In this document: positions 36,371 to 45,793 of the stretch, piece by piece
How positions within the stretch are numbered: the first letter of the stretch is position 1
Layout: each line of letters starts with the position of its first letter
Assembly: GCF_040892545.1 (NCBI RefSeq)
Contig: NZ_CP156079.1
Span: 1-64,000 of the forward strand
Reading direction: 5' to 3'
Source: Paracidovorax avenae
Lineage (GTDB): Bacteria; Pseudomonadota; Gammaproteobacteria; Burkholderiales; Burkholderiaceae_C
Length of the DNA: 64,000 bases
Made by a program: the position numbers and the translations under genes
Notes under the pieces: generated by a model
Told to the model about the DNA's origin: nothing
The model's input: the letters and a program-made list of their open reading frames with translations, nothing else
Database searches by the model: none

Positions 36371-39300
36371 ATGGTTGCGCGCACGGACCCGGACCGCCGG
36401 CGCCTGGACGCGTTGCACGCCTGCGCCATTCTCGAGACGCCGGCCGAAGACACCTTCGATCAGCTCGCCCGCCTGGCGGCCCATTTGTGCGGGGCCGCCA
36501 TCGCCGCCATCGGCTTCGTGGGCAAGGACTGCGAATGGTTCAAGTCCAGCGCGGGCATGGAACTCGGCACCCTGCAGAACCTGGCGGGCGCCCATGTCCT
36601 GTGCAGGCTCGCCCTCGGGGGCCGGCTGGTGCAGGTGAAGGACGCATCGGCCGATCCGGTATTGCGCAGCCATCCCCTGGTACAGGGACCTTCGCGCATG
36701 CGCATGGCAGCCTGCATGCCGATCAACACCACCGATGGCCTGACGCTGGGCGCGGTCGTGGTCCTCGATACGGACCCGCGGGCGCTGGAAGAGTGCCACC
36801 GGGAGGCGCTGGTCGCGATCGCGAGCCAGGCGATGGCGCTCCTGGAACTGCGCCGCCAGCGCCGCGGCATGGCGCAGCGCGCGCAGGAACGGGCCCTGTC
36901 GGAAGAACGTTTCCACCTCGTGGCACGGGCCACCGCCGACGCGATCTGGGACTGGAACCTCACCGATGACTCGATGTGGTGGAACGAGGGGATGGAAGTC
37001 CTCTTCGGCGTTCCGCTGCATACGTTGCCGCACGACAGCACCTCCTGGACGCAGCGGCTGCATCCCGACGACAGCGACCGCGTGCTCGAGAGCATCCATG
37101 CCGCCATCGAAGGCGACGCCCTGCACTGGATGGACGAATACCGCTTCCGCCGGCAGGACGGCACCTATGCGTGGATCCGCGATCGCGGCTTCGTGATCCG
37201 CGACGCGCAGGGGCAGGGCCTGCGCATGGTCGGCGGGATGACCGACATCAGCGCCCAGAAGCAGAGCGCGCTGCAGGCCCAGCGCGATGCCGGCGCGCAT
37301 GCGGAACTGGTGCGCGTGCAGCAGCGCATGAGCGCGCTCGACCTGCCCGTGGAAGAAGTCCTGCTGCTGGCGGCCCGCACCGCGATGGACCTGGCGGACG
37401 GGCAGGGCGCCATGGTCGTGCTGCGCGAGGGCGACCGGCTGCGCGTGCGCGCGAGCACCGGGCCCCGGGCCGCGCCGCTGGACGAATCCCGCCCGATGCT
37501 CGGGTACCTGCTCTGGCAGCATCTGGAAGCCGAACAGACGGTGCTGCACAGCGACGGCTCGCAGCAGCATGCACTGTTCGCCACCGACGAGGGCCAGCAC
37601 GGGTTGCTGTCGTTCATCGCCGCGCCGCTGCGCGCGGGGGATACGGTGCTCGGCATGCTCAAGGTGAACGCCGACCCTGTGTTCACCTTTTCCCAGCGCC
37701 AGGTGGCCTATGTGCAGATCCTGGCCGAATCGCTGGGCGCCGTGCTGCAGCTGCGCAGCTATGCCGCGCAGCTGAGCGCCTCGGAACTGCAGTACCGCTC
37801 GCTCTTCGACGCGCATCCGCAGCCGATGTGGGTCTATGAGCGCGGCAGCCTGCGCATTCTCGCGGTGAACCGCGCCATGGTGCGCCACTACGGGTACACG
37901 GAAGCCGAACTGCTGCGCATGACGACCGCCCAGCTCTGGCCGGAGGAGGAACGCTCTCGGCGGGAGGTGGAGGCGCGGGCCCTGCCGACCGGCGTGCGCC
38001 GCGACGCGGTGCACCGCCGCCACCGCAAGAAGGATGGCACGCACATCGATATGGAGGTGTACGCGGGCGACATCACCTTCAACGGCCGGGCCGCGCGCCA
38101 GGTGCTCGCCACGGATGTGACGCAGCGCATGCGCGTGGAACGCGAGCTCGCGCGCGTGGGCACCGTGCAGCGGCTGCTGAGCGCATGCAATGAAGCCCTG
38201 GTGCGCGCCACGGGAGAAACGGCCCTGCTGTCCGAGGTCTGCCGCATCGCCCGGGAAGTGGGCGGCTACCGCAGTGCCTGGGTGGGCATGGTGCGCCACT
38301 GGAACGGCACCGAGCGCCAGAGCATCGAGCCCGTGGCCTGGTCCGGCCTGACGACGGTGGGTGTGGAAACCCTGCGCCCGGCCGGCACCCCCGACGCTCC
38401 CTGGACACCCCACAGCCCCGGGCCGTCGGGCGAGGCGCTGCGCAGCGGGAGGCCGGTAATCGTCCACGACCTGCGGCAGGCGCCGGATGCCGACCTGTGG
38501 GCCCAGCCGCTGCGGCAGCTGGGACTGCCCGCGGTCATCAGCCTGCCGCTGCGCGATGCCGAGCAGGTCTTCGGCCTGCTCACGCTCTATCCGGAAGAGG
38601 TGCTGGAAACCGGCGCGGAGGAAACCGAACTGCTCCAGCAGCTCGCCAACGACATTGCCTTCGGCCTGGGCAGCCTGCGCACCCGCCAGGACCAGCAGCG
38701 CCTGCAGGCGGTGGTGCTCAAGGCCGCGGCCGCCGTGTCGGCCAGCACCGGAACTCAGTTCTTCCGGCAGCTGGCCAGCCACATGTGCGATGCCCTGGGC
38801 GCCCAGGGCGGCTGCGTCACGCGGCTGCTTCCGCAGCCGGGGGGGCGGGTGCCCCGCGCGGTGACGCTCTCGCGCGTGGAAGAGGGGATGGTCCAGCCGA
38901 ATGCCGAATATCCCCTGGAAGGCACGCCCAGCCTGCGCCTGGTGAACGAGGCCGAATGCGTGATCCCCGAAGGCATCGCCGAGCTCTACCCGGATTCGCC
39001 GGTGGCGCGGCTCGGGGCCCAGGCATATGTGGGCCTGCAGCTGCGCAGCGCGGAAGGGCAGCCCATCGGTTTCGTCTTCGTGGTCTTCCGCGAGCCGCTG
39101 CAGCAGCCCGGCATGGTGATCTCCACGCTGCGCATCTTCGCGGCGCGTGCGGCGGCGGAGATGGCCCGCCAGGCATCGGACGCGCATATCCGCCGGCAGG
39201 CATCGCTGCTGGACAAGGCGCGCGACGCCATCATCGTGCGCGACCTGGACCACCACATCACGTTCTGGAACGAAGGCGCCGAGCGGCTCTACGGCTGGAC

Positions 39301-40870
39301 ACGCGAGGAAGCGATGGGCCAGTCCATCGCCACGCTGCTGTACCAGGACACGCAGGAATTCCTGCGCGCGACCCGGGCCACGCAGGAGCAGGGCGAATGG
39401 GCGGGGGAGATCGTCCAGTTCCACCGGGACGGGCGGCGCCTGGACGTCGAGGGCCGCTGGACGCTGGTGCAGGGCGAGCAGGGCCAGCCGGATTCCATCC
39501 TGGCCATCAATACCGACATCGGCCAGCGCAAGGCCACGGAACGGGAGATCCAGCGGCTGGCGTTCTACGATTCGCTGACCGGGCTGCCCAACCGCATGCT
39601 GCTGATGGACCGCATGCGCCACGCCCTGGCCACGGCGCAGCGGCGCCGGCAGGGGGGCGCGCTGCTCTTCATCGACCTGGACAACTTCAAGACCCTCAAC
39701 GACACCCTGGGCCACGACCAGGGCGACGTGCTCCTGCAGCAGGTGGCTGCCCGCCTGAACACCTGCGTGCGTTCCGTGGACACCGTCGCCCGCCTGGGCG
39801 GCGACGAATTCGTGGTGATGATCGAAGGGCTCAGCCCCCATCCCGACGACCTGGCCCTGAGCGCCCGCACCGTGGGCGAGAAGATCCTGGCCGTGCTGGC
39901 CACGCCGTACGTGCTGCAGGGCTACCACTACCGCAGCACGCCCAGCATCGGCGTGGCGCCTTTCGGCGACGGCCGGGCATCGACGGTGGGCGAACTGCTC
40001 AAGCAGGCCGACCTCGCCATGTACCAGGCAAAGACCGCGGGGCGCAATACGCTGCGGTTCTTCGACCCGGGCATGCAGGCGGTGGTCACCGCCCGCGCGG
40101 AGCTGGAAAACGACCTGCGCACCGCCCTGGCACGGGAGCAGTTCATGCTGCATTACCAGCCCCAGATCGACCACCGGGGCGGCGTGACCGGTGTGGAGGC
40201 GCTCGTGCGCTGGCCGCACCCACAGCGCGGCATGGTGTCCCCGGGGGAATTCATCCCGCTGGCCGAGGAAACCGGACTGGTGCTGCCCCTGGGCCGCTGG
40301 GTACTGCACACGGCCTGCGCCCAGCTGGCACGCTGGCAGCACGTGCCCGGGCGCGGGCACCTCAGCATGGCGGTGAACGTGAGTTCGCGCCAGTTCCACC
40401 ACGAGGCCTTCGTGGAGGACGTGGTGCGCGCCATCACCGCGACGGGCGCGCCGGCATCGCGCCTGAAGCTGGAGCTGACCGAAAGCCTCTTCGTCGAGGA
40501 CATGGAGACCACCATCGCCACCATGGCCGCGCTGCGGTCCCACGGGGTGGGGTTCTCGCTGGACGACTTCGGAACGGGGTACTCCTCGCTGAGCTACCTC
40601 AAGCGCATGCCGCTGGACCAGCTGAAGATCGACCAGAGCTTCGTGCGCGATCTGCTCGCCGACCCGAACGACGCAGCCATCGTGGACACGATCATCGCGC
40701 TCTCGCGCAGCCTCGGGCTGGACGTCATCGCCGAAGGCGTGGAGACCGCCGAACAGCGCAGCCGCCTGGAACAGGCGGGCTGCCGCGCCTACCAGGGCTA
40801 CTTCTTCAGCCGGCCGCTGCCTGAAACAGCTCTGGAAGACTTTCTGATCCAGCAGCTTCCCTCCCGCTGA
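36371..40870 (+). CDS. Multi-sensor PAS/GAF/GGDEF/EAL cyclic-di-GMP protein
   Basis: 1499 residues, no membrane segment seen. Order by eye: GAF (about 10-160), PAS (176-300), GAF (315-460), PAS (469-590), GAF (598-770), GAF (778-930), PAS (940-1055), GGDEF (1060-1220) and EAL (1240-1490). The cyclase motif RLGGDEF is intact at about 1143, and DxLTGLPNR is present. The phosphodiesterase motifs EALVRW, ELTES, DDFGTGYSSL and IAEGVET are also intact, so both activities are possible. Seven cytoplasmic sensor modules imply several inputs. An upstream open frame to 36221 is Pro/Arg-rich and probably not translated. Confidence 0.94.
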   Translation: MVARTDPDRRRLDALHACAILETPAEDTFDQLARLAAHLCGAAIAAIGFVGKDCEWFKSSAGMELGTLQNLAGAHVLCRLALGGRLVQVKDASADPVLRSHPLVQGPSRMRMAACMPINTTDGLTLGAVVVLDTDPRALEECHREALVAIASQAMALLELRRQRRGMAQRAQERALSEERFHLVARATADAIWDWNLTDDSMWWNEGMEVLFGVPLHTLPHDSTSWTQRLHPDDSDRVLESIHAAIEGDALHWMDEYRFRRQDGTYAWIRDRGFVIRDAQGQGLRMVGGMTDISAQKQSALQAQRDAGAHAELVRVQQRMSALDLPVEEVLLLAARTAMDLADGQGAMVVLREGDRLRVRASTGPRAAPLDESRPMLGYLLWQHLEAEQTVLHSDGSQQHALFATDEGQHGLLSFIAAPLRAGDTVLGMLKVNADPVFTFSQRQVAYVQILAESLGAVLQLRSYAAQLSASELQYRSLFDAHPQPMWVYERGSLRILAVNRAMVRHYGYTEAELLRMTTAQLWPEEERSRREVEARALPTGVRRDAVHRRHRKKDGTHIDMEVYAGDITFNGRAARQVLATDVTQRMRVERELARVGTVQRLLSACNEALVRATGETALLSEVCRIAREVGGYRSAWVGMVRHWNGTERQSIEPVAWSGLTTVGVETLRPAGTPDAPWTPHSPGPSGEALRSGRPVIVHDLRQAPDADLWAQPLRQLGLPAVISLPLRDAEQVFGLLTLYPEEVLETGAEETELLQQLANDIAFGLGSLRTRQDQQRLQAVVLKAAAAVSASTGTQFFRQLASHMCDALGAQGGCVTRLLPQPGGRVPRAVTLSRVEEGMVQPNAEYPLEGTPSLRLVNEAECVIPEGIAELYPDSPVARLGAQAYVGLQLRSAEGQPIGFVFVVFREPLQQPGMVISTLRIFAARAAAEMARQASDAHIRRQASLLDKARDAIIVRDLDHHITFWNEGAERLYGWTREEAMGQSIATLLYQDTQEFLRATRATQEQGEWAGEIVQFHRDGRRLDVEGRWTLVQGEQGQPDSILAINTDIGQRKATEREIQRLAFYDSLTGLPNRMLLMDRMRHALATAQRRRQGGALLFIDLDNFKTLNDTLGHDQGDVLLQQVAARLNTCVRSVDTVARLGGDEFVVMIEGLSPHPDDLALSARTVGEKILAVLATPYVLQGYHYRSTPSIGVAPFGDGRASTVGELLKQADLAMYQAKTAGRNTLRFFDPGMQAVVTARAELENDLRTALAREQFMLHYQPQIDHRGGVTGVEALVRWPHPQRGMVSPGEFIPLAEETGLVLPLGRWVLHTACAQLARWQHVPGRGHLSMAVNVSSRQFHHEAFVEDVVRAITATGAPASRLKLELTESLFVEDMETTIATMAALRSHGVGFSLDDFGTGYSSLSYLKRMPLDQLKIDQSFVRDLLADPNDAAIVDTIIALSRSLGLDVIAEGVETAEQRSRLEQAGCRAYQGYFFSRPLPETALEDFLIQQLPSR

Positions 40871-41170
40871 CCCGGAAGCGGGCGCGCCGCCCCGGGGCGG
40901 GCATGCGCAGTCGGCTGCGCGAACATCACGGCATGCCGCGGAGCCTCCTGAAGGCCACAGGAGCCCGCAAAGGGCCCATGCGGTCGCCCCCCTACTTCCC
41001 TTGCTCTTTGACGCGCCTGACACCCTTCAGGCCCTTCCACGGGGCATGGCCGACGGAACCGCCCGGCGGCACCTGGCGTTGTCATGTGCGATTCGGCATA
41101 TCGCCGGTGCGGGATCTGCACGGCCCGCACAACGCCGTGCCCGGTTGTTCCTTGTTCTTCCTTGTATGTC

Positions 41171-41220
41171 TTTATAAAAACATAGTCGTAGTAGTAAGGC
41201 CGGCCCGCATCTGTGGATAA
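41171..41220 (+). other. Origin-like unwinding element, copy 1
   Basis: TTTATAAAAA (41171-41180), then triplets TAG TCG TAG TAG TAA (41183-41197), a GC-rich spacer, then a perfect DnaA box TGTGGATAA (41212-41220, reverse of TTATCCACA). This is the order and polarity of the bacterial basal unwinding system: DnaA box, GC-rich stretch, DnaA-trios, AT-rich region. Activity is not shown. Confidence 0.65.
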
Positions 41221-41630
41221 CCGGAATTTCCCGTGGCGCGACAAGGTACTTGGCTTGCCGTGAACCATGTGGGTGGAACCAGGCTGCCGCTGTCGTCCTG
41301 CCGGGGACAAGTGCGGCGAGGCAACCGCTGCTGTGGAAAAGCAGGCACTTGTGCGAAAGATGTCCCCAGCTTTGTCCCGGAAACGGCATTCGGGAAGCCC
41401 TTTGGTGGCCTTGCGGTGGCGTTCCCACCGGGTTGCTGCCGTTGCTGTGGCCTCGAGGCGCCAGGCCGCGATGCAGCGATGCCCGGGCGGGGCACGGCCG
41501 TTCCCGCCGGACACCTGTGCTGCACGCCAAGGTCCCTGTGACGCGGGGCAGGTGCGGTCATGCACTCGCGGGCGATTCCGGGCCTTCCGCCATGGCCCTG
41601 AAGGATGTTTCCTGTTATTCCTTGAAAGCT

Positions 41631-41680
41631 TTTATAAAACCATAGGAATAGTAGTAAGGAGGGGCCTGCGTTGTGGACAA
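41631..41680 (+). other. Origin-like unwinding element, copy 2
   Basis: TTTATAAAA (41631-41639), triplets TAG GAA TAG TAG TAA (41643-41657), a GC-rich spacer, then TGTGGACAA (41672-41680), one change from the DnaA-box consensus. The distance from AT box to triplets (12) and to the DnaA box (41) is identical to copy 1, 460 bases away, although intervening bases have diverged. Confidence 0.62.
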
Positions 41681-41881
41681 GCCTCGTTTTCCCAATGCTG
41701 GCAATCACTTGGGGCCACCACAAGCCTGTGGCCTGCGGGCGGGTGAACACTGGCGCAGTCCGATAACAACTCCGGCCGCCGGCCTGCGGCAGTGGATAAC
41801 CCGGAGATGTGCCTCAAACTATCCCCAGCTTTATGCACAGGCATGCGGCGGATGGCCGGCCGGACCGGGCTGCGCCAAAGA

Positions 41882-41904
41882 AAAAGCCCCGCAGTGCGGG
41901 GCTT
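41882..41904 (-). terminator. Intrinsic terminator after pagL
   Basis: Read on the minus strand: AAGCCCCGC, short loop, GCGGGGCTT continuing into TTTCTTT. A nine-pair stem 26 bases beyond the pagL stop codon. Confidence 0.88.
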
Positions 41905-41929
41905 CGGAGGGAGGGGCAAGGGCGTTGCG

Positions 41930-42517
41930 TCAGAAGTGGTACGCGTAGCGCAGCTGGACGAAGTTCTCCCCGGGGTTGGGACTCTTGATGCCTGCATTGG
42001 AGAGATGCTGCACGCGGATCGCGACCTCGTGCTGGCGCTGCGCTCCCAGGCTGTAGCCCACGCCCAGGTGGGTCGCGAAGTTGTACCGGGTGCTGAATTC
42101 CTTGTGGGGCGTGTGATAGCGCTTGTCCATGTAGGTGATGCCGACCCCGCCTTCCAGGAACCAGGGGGAACGGCCGTTGTCGGGCCGCAGCCGGAAAGTG
42201 GGCGTGATGCCGGCCAGGGTGGCGTGGCCGGAGCCGCCGTCCACGCTGTCGTAGGACCACCGGCTGGCATAGATGTCCCAGTAGCCGCGCACTTCGCTGC
42301 CCCAGAGCTCGCTGCGCCAGGATGTCCACGGCAGGGTGATGCCCAGTGTGGCGGAGTCGGTCTGGTGCTCTGCCCAGCCTCCCTGCACATACACCGAGGG
42401 GCTTTCGGCGCCTGTCGTCTGGGCCTGGACACCGGCAGACGCGGCGGCCGCCAGAATGAAAAAAGCGCCCCGGGCCGCCAGAGGGGCCACGAGGCGCTTC
42501 ATGAATGAATGGTGCAT
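41930..42517 (-). CDS. pagL: Lipid A 3-O-deacylase PagL-like outer-membrane protein
   Basis: Eight-strand outer-membrane beta-barrel enzyme that removes an acyl chain from lipid A. 195 residues. Signal peptide through about ASAGVQAQ. The PagL active-site region is present: VQHLSNAGIKSPNPGENF gives the His-x-Ser-Asn motif and the downstream Glu of the His/Ser/Glu triad. It ends in an aromatic residue (RYAYHF), typical of outer-membrane barrels. An alternative start lies at ATG 42502, five codons in. Confidence 0.92.
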   Translation of the reverse strand: MHHSFMKRLVAPLAARGAFFILAAAASAGVQAQTTGAESPSVYVQGGWAEHQTDSATLGITLPWTSWRSELWGSEVRGYWDIYASRWSYDSVDGGSGHATLAGITPTFRLRPDNGRSPWFLEGGVGITYMDKRYHTPHKEFSTRYNFATHLGVGYSLGAQRQHEVAIRVQHLSNAGIKSPNPGENFVQLRYAYHF

Positions 42518-42633
42518 TTTGCGAATTCCCAGTTATGTCGCGACCGTAAGGTTACACAATCGGCGTAACCCACTGTAGGACAGGGGCCGGGAAACCCGCT
42601 GTAGGTGGCCGCCGCATGCGCGGCGGGCCTGCA

Positions 42634-43182
42634 TCACTGTGGTGCCGGAGCCGCAGGGGCCGGTGCCGCACCGCCGTGCCGGCGGGCAGGTCCGTTGCCG
42701 CCGTGCATCCCCTTGTGGCGGGGGCCATGCATGCCGAAGTGCTCGGCATCGAACACCTTCTGCTGCGCCGGGGTGAGAGCGGCATAGAAGGTTTTCGTGG
42801 CGTCGTCCCGGCGGTCCGCCTCGGCGTTGTGCTGCGCGCGCAGTGCCCGCATGCGGTCGATGCGTTCCGGCGTGGTCAGCTGTGCCATTCCGGACATGTC
42901 GGGACGCGGGCCCTGCGGGCGCATGGCCGCGGTGAAGGCATCCCATGCCGGTTGCTGGGCCGGCGTGAGCTGCAGCTTCTGCCGGAGGGCTTCCGCGCGC
43001 CGGGCCATGCGGGCTTCGCGTTCCTCGGGGGTGGGCATGCGGTGGGGGCGTTCGGCACCTGCCGTGGGGGGCGCGGCCGGTGGGGGAGGCTGCTGCGCGA
43101 AGGACGGAGCCGCCAGCAGGGCCGTCAGTGCGGCGGCCGTGGCTGCGGTGGCAAAGCGTCGTTGCAGGAAAAGTGCGGTCAT
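42634..43182 (-). CDS. Spy/CpxP-like periplasmic protein (LTxxQ)
   Basis: 182 residues. N-terminal signal peptide (AALTALLAAPSFAQQ), Pro-rich linker, then a helical domain with two LTxxQ repeats, LTPAQQPAWD and LTPAQQKVFD, as in the Spy/CpxP chaperone family. The C-terminus is rich in His, Met and Gly (HFGMHGPRHKGMHGGNGPARRH), which could bind metal. This tail is seen in several metal-stress Spy relatives, but a role in metal sensing here is inference. Confidence 0.87.
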   Translation of the reverse strand: MTALFLQRRFATAATAAALTALLAAPSFAQQPPPPAAPPTAGAERPHRMPTPEEREARMARRAEALRQKLQLTPAQQPAWDAFTAAMRPQGPRPDMSGMAQLTTPERIDRMRALRAQHNAEADRRDDATKTFYAALTPAQQKVFDAEHFGMHGPRHKGMHGGNGPARRHGGAAPAPAAPAPQ

Positions 43183-43419
43183 GGCGATGTCCTTTCATGC
43201 CCCGTCGGGGGCGTTGCCGCCGCGACCGGTGCGGTGCGGCGGTTGGAAGCCAGTGTCGGCCGCCCGTGTATCCCCGCCATGAGGGGGGCGTGTGGCTGTG
43301 TAAAGTTGTGCCAAGGTTCTGTGACCCCGCCGGGGCGCGCAGCAACGACAATGGCGCCCTTTCGCCGGCACCGCGGCCGGCGCGCCCGCCGCAGGGCGAT
43401 ATCGCACACAAGGAATTCC

Positions 43420-44400
43420 GTGTTCAAGAACATGATCATCTACCGCATCGCCGAGTGGCATGCGGAACTGCCCCAGCTCGAGGAAGCCCTGGCCCGCACC
43501 CCGTTCGTGGAATGCGGCGCCACCCAGGAAAAATCCGTGGGATGGGTACCGCCCCGGGGCGAGGCCCACGGCGCGCTCGCCGAATCCGTGGGTGGCCAGT
43601 GGATCCTGCGTTTCATGACCGAATCCAAGATGCTCCCGGGATCGGTCCTGGCGCGCAAGGTCAAGGACAAGGCCGCTCGCATCGAGAAGGAAACCGGCCG
43701 CAAGCCGGGCAAGAAGGAAACCCGCGAGCTCAAGGAAGAGGCCAAGCTCGACCTGCTGCCGATGGCGTTCACCAAGCAGGGATCGATGTGGGTCTGGATC
43801 GACACCGAGGCGCGCCTGCTGGTGCTCGACACCGGCAGCCAGGGCCGGGCCGACGAGGTCGTCTCGCTGCTGGTGGAAGCGCTGCCGGGCCTGTCGGTCT
43901 CCCTGCTCGATACGCAGACCTCGCCGCAGGCGGCCATGGCCCACTGGCTCAAGGAGCAGGAGCCGCCGGTGGCTTTCAGCGTGGACCGCGAGTGCGAGCT
44001 CAAGAGCGCCGATGAATCCAAGGCCGTGGTCCGCTATGCGCGCCACCCACTGGACATCGACGAGATCCGCGAGCACATCGCCGCCGGCAAGCTGCCCACC
44101 AAGCTCGCGATGAGCTGGGACGACCGCGTCGCCTTCGTGCTGACCGAGGGCCTGCAGATCAAGAAGGTGTCGTTCCTCGACACGGTGTTCGAAGGCCGAG
44201 GCCAGGACGATTCGGGCTTCGACACCGACGTGGCGATCGCCACGGGCGAACTCTCCAAGCTGATCCCCGACCTGATCGAGGCGCTGGGCGGCGAGGGCCG
44301 CACGGGCCTGGACGGCCCAGCGCCGGCACCGGGCGAGCGCAAGGCCGAAGCGGGTGGTGCCGCTGCCACGGCGGACGCGGACGACGACGCACCGTTCTGA
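43420..44400 (+). CDS. rdgC: Recombination-associated protein RdgC
   Basis: Ring-shaped, non-specific DNA-binding protein that limits RecA-mediated recombination. 326 residues. Start GTG 43420 (MFKNMIIYRI) with AAGGAAT upstream; the family begins MFKN. Recognisable blocks: ALARTPFVECGATQEKSVGW, LPGSVLARKVKDKAARIE, KKETRELKEEAKLDLLP, and GLQIKKVSFLD near the end. A long upstream extension of the open frame is antisense to the Spy-like gene and rejected. Confidence 0.96.
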   Translation: MFKNMIIYRIAEWHAELPQLEEALARTPFVECGATQEKSVGWVPPRGEAHGALAESVGGQWILRFMTESKMLPGSVLARKVKDKAARIEKETGRKPGKKETRELKEEAKLDLLPMAFTKQGSMWVWIDTEARLLVLDTGSQGRADEVVSLLVEALPGLSVSLLDTQTSPQAAMAHWLKEQEPPVAFSVDRECELKSADESKAVVRYARHPLDIDEIREHIAAGKLPTKLAMSWDDRVAFVLTEGLQIKKVSFLDTVFEGRGQDDSGFDTDVAIATGELSKLIPDLIEALGGEGRTGLDGPAPAPGERKAEAGGAAATADADDDAPF

Positions 44401-44437
44401 CCGGGCAGCACGGTCCGGGCAGCTACCATCGCCCCCC

Positions 44438-45691
44438 ATGGCGCTCAACTGGGTCTGGATCGGCTTTTTCACCATCGCGTTCGTCACCGCCGCCACGCGC
44501 TGGGCCCTGGGCGACGCGGATGTCTTCCAGGCGTTGCTGGCCGCGATGTTCACGGCCGCGCGCTCGGGTTTCGAGATATCCCTGGGCCTGGCCGGCGTGA
44601 TGGCGCTCTGGCTGGGCCTGATGCGGGTGGGCGAGCGCGCCGGCATGGTGGAACTGCTCGCGCGCGCGGCCGGCCCGCTGCTGCGGCGCCTCTTTCCCGG
44701 GGTGCCGCAGGGCCATCCCGCGCAGGGTGCGATGACCATGAATTTCTCGGCCAATCTGCTCGGCCTGGACAACGCGGCCACGCCGCTGGGGCTCACCGCC
44801 ATGCGCGAGCTGCAGTCGTTGCACACAGGCCCGCGGGATACGGCCAGCGATGCGCAGATCATGTTCGTGGTCATGAACACGGCCGGGCTCACGCTGATCC
44901 CCACCTCGGTGATCGCGATCCGCCAGAGCGTCGCCGTGCAGCAGGGGCTGGGCGCGGGCTTCAACGCGGCGGACATCTTCCTGCCTACGCTGCTGGTCAC
45001 TTTCATCGCGCTGATCGCGGGCGTGCTGGCCGTGGGCCTGTGCCAGCGGCTGCCGCTCTGGCGCCCCCGGCTGCTGCTGCCGCTCGCGGCCGTGTCCGGG
45101 CTGCTGGGCGCGGCCGTGTGGGCGCTCGGCCGGCTGCCCGCCGAGCAGGCATCCCGCATCGCGGGCACCATCGGCGCGGCGGTGATCCTCGGCATCGTGA
45201 TGCTCTTCATCCTGGCCGGGGCGGTGCGCCGCATCAACGTGTACGACGCCTTCATCGACGGCGCCAAGGAAGGCTTCGGCGTGGCGGTGCAGATCGTGCC
45301 CTACCTGGTGGCGATCCTGGTGGCCATCGGCGTCTTCCGCGCGGCCGGCTGCATGGACGCGCTGCTCGCGGTCGTCGGCGCGGGCGTGGCGGCGCTGGGC
45401 TGGAACACGGATTTCCTGCCGGCCCTTCCGGTGGGGCTGATGCGGGTGCTGTCCGGCGCGGGCGCGCGCGGGCTCATGATCGACGTGATGCAGGCGCACG
45501 GCGTGGACTCGTTCGCCGGGCGGCTCGCCGCGGTCATGCAGGGCTCGGCCGAGACCACTTTCTACGTGCTGGCGGTGTACTTCGGCAGCGTGGGCGTGAA
45601 GCACACGCGCCATGCCCTGGCCTGCGCGCTGTTCGCTGACGCCGTGGGGCTGGCCGCCGCGATCGCGGTGGGGTACGCGATGCTGCGCTGA
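44438..45691 (+). CDS. SpmA-SpmB fused nucleoside-recognition membrane protein
   Basis: 417 residues, about ten hydrophobic segments. The first half (NWVWIGFFTIAF to about 210) resembles spore-maturation protein SpmA, including MTMNFSANLLGLDNAATPLG and VVMNTAGLTLIPTSVIAIR. The second half resembles SpmB, with FIDGAKEGFGVAVQIVPYLVAIL and GSAETTFYVLAVYFGSVG. The name is historical: fused forms are common in non-sporulating proteobacteria, where they are putative transporters. No spore genes are in the window. Confidence 0.9.
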   Translation: MALNWVWIGFFTIAFVTAATRWALGDADVFQALLAAMFTAARSGFEISLGLAGVMALWLGLMRVGERAGMVELLARAAGPLLRRLFPGVPQGHPAQGAMTMNFSANLLGLDNAATPLGLTAMRELQSLHTGPRDTASDAQIMFVVMNTAGLTLIPTSVIAIRQSVAVQQGLGAGFNAADIFLPTLLVTFIALIAGVLAVGLCQRLPLWRPRLLLPLAAVSGLLGAAVWALGRLPAEQASRIAGTIGAAVILGIVMLFILAGAVRRINVYDAFIDGAKEGFGVAVQIVPYLVAILVAIGVFRAAGCMDALLAVVGAGVAALGWNTDFLPALPVGLMRVLSGAGARGLMIDVMQAHGVDSFAGRLAAVMQGSAETTFYVLAVYFGSVGVKHTRHALACALFADAVGLAAAIAVGYAMLR

Positions 45692-45793
45692 CGGACGCAG
45701 GCGGGCGGTGGGAAAGCCCCGGCGGAGGGGCCGGCCAATTGCAGGAGAATCCGGGCTTCTTTCCTTTCCGCTTCACCCAGAGAGCTCCATCCC

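Larger units (their letters stand above)
40871..41929. other. 1.06-kb gene-free region between convergent genes with origin-like elements
   Basis: No credible gene: the open frames here lack family resemblance and ribosome sites. The stretch lies between the ends of two converging genes, so promoter content is not expected. It contains two copies of an AT-box/DnaA-trio/GC-spacer/DnaA-box arrangement (41171-41220 and 41631-41680) and further DnaA-box-like 9-mers at 41332-41340 (TGTGGAAAA), 41791-41799 (AGTGGATAA) and, inverted, 41831-41839 (TTATGCACA). Each copy is followed at a distance by a CCCCAGCTTT motif (41364, 41823). Confidence 0.7.

Noticed and set aside
36014..41023. Very long open frame on the minus strand opposite the GGDEF/EAL gene
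   Set aside because: It is the GC-rich shadow of a protein with intact catalytic motifs on the plus strand; its translation is low-complexity (His, Arg, Gly) with no domain.
41171..41680. Calling this definitely the chromosomal origin
   Set aside because: Leading-strand base bias was only glanced at in a few lines and gave no clear sign change at 41 kb; the usual site upstream of dnaA is outside the window. I report it only as origin-like.
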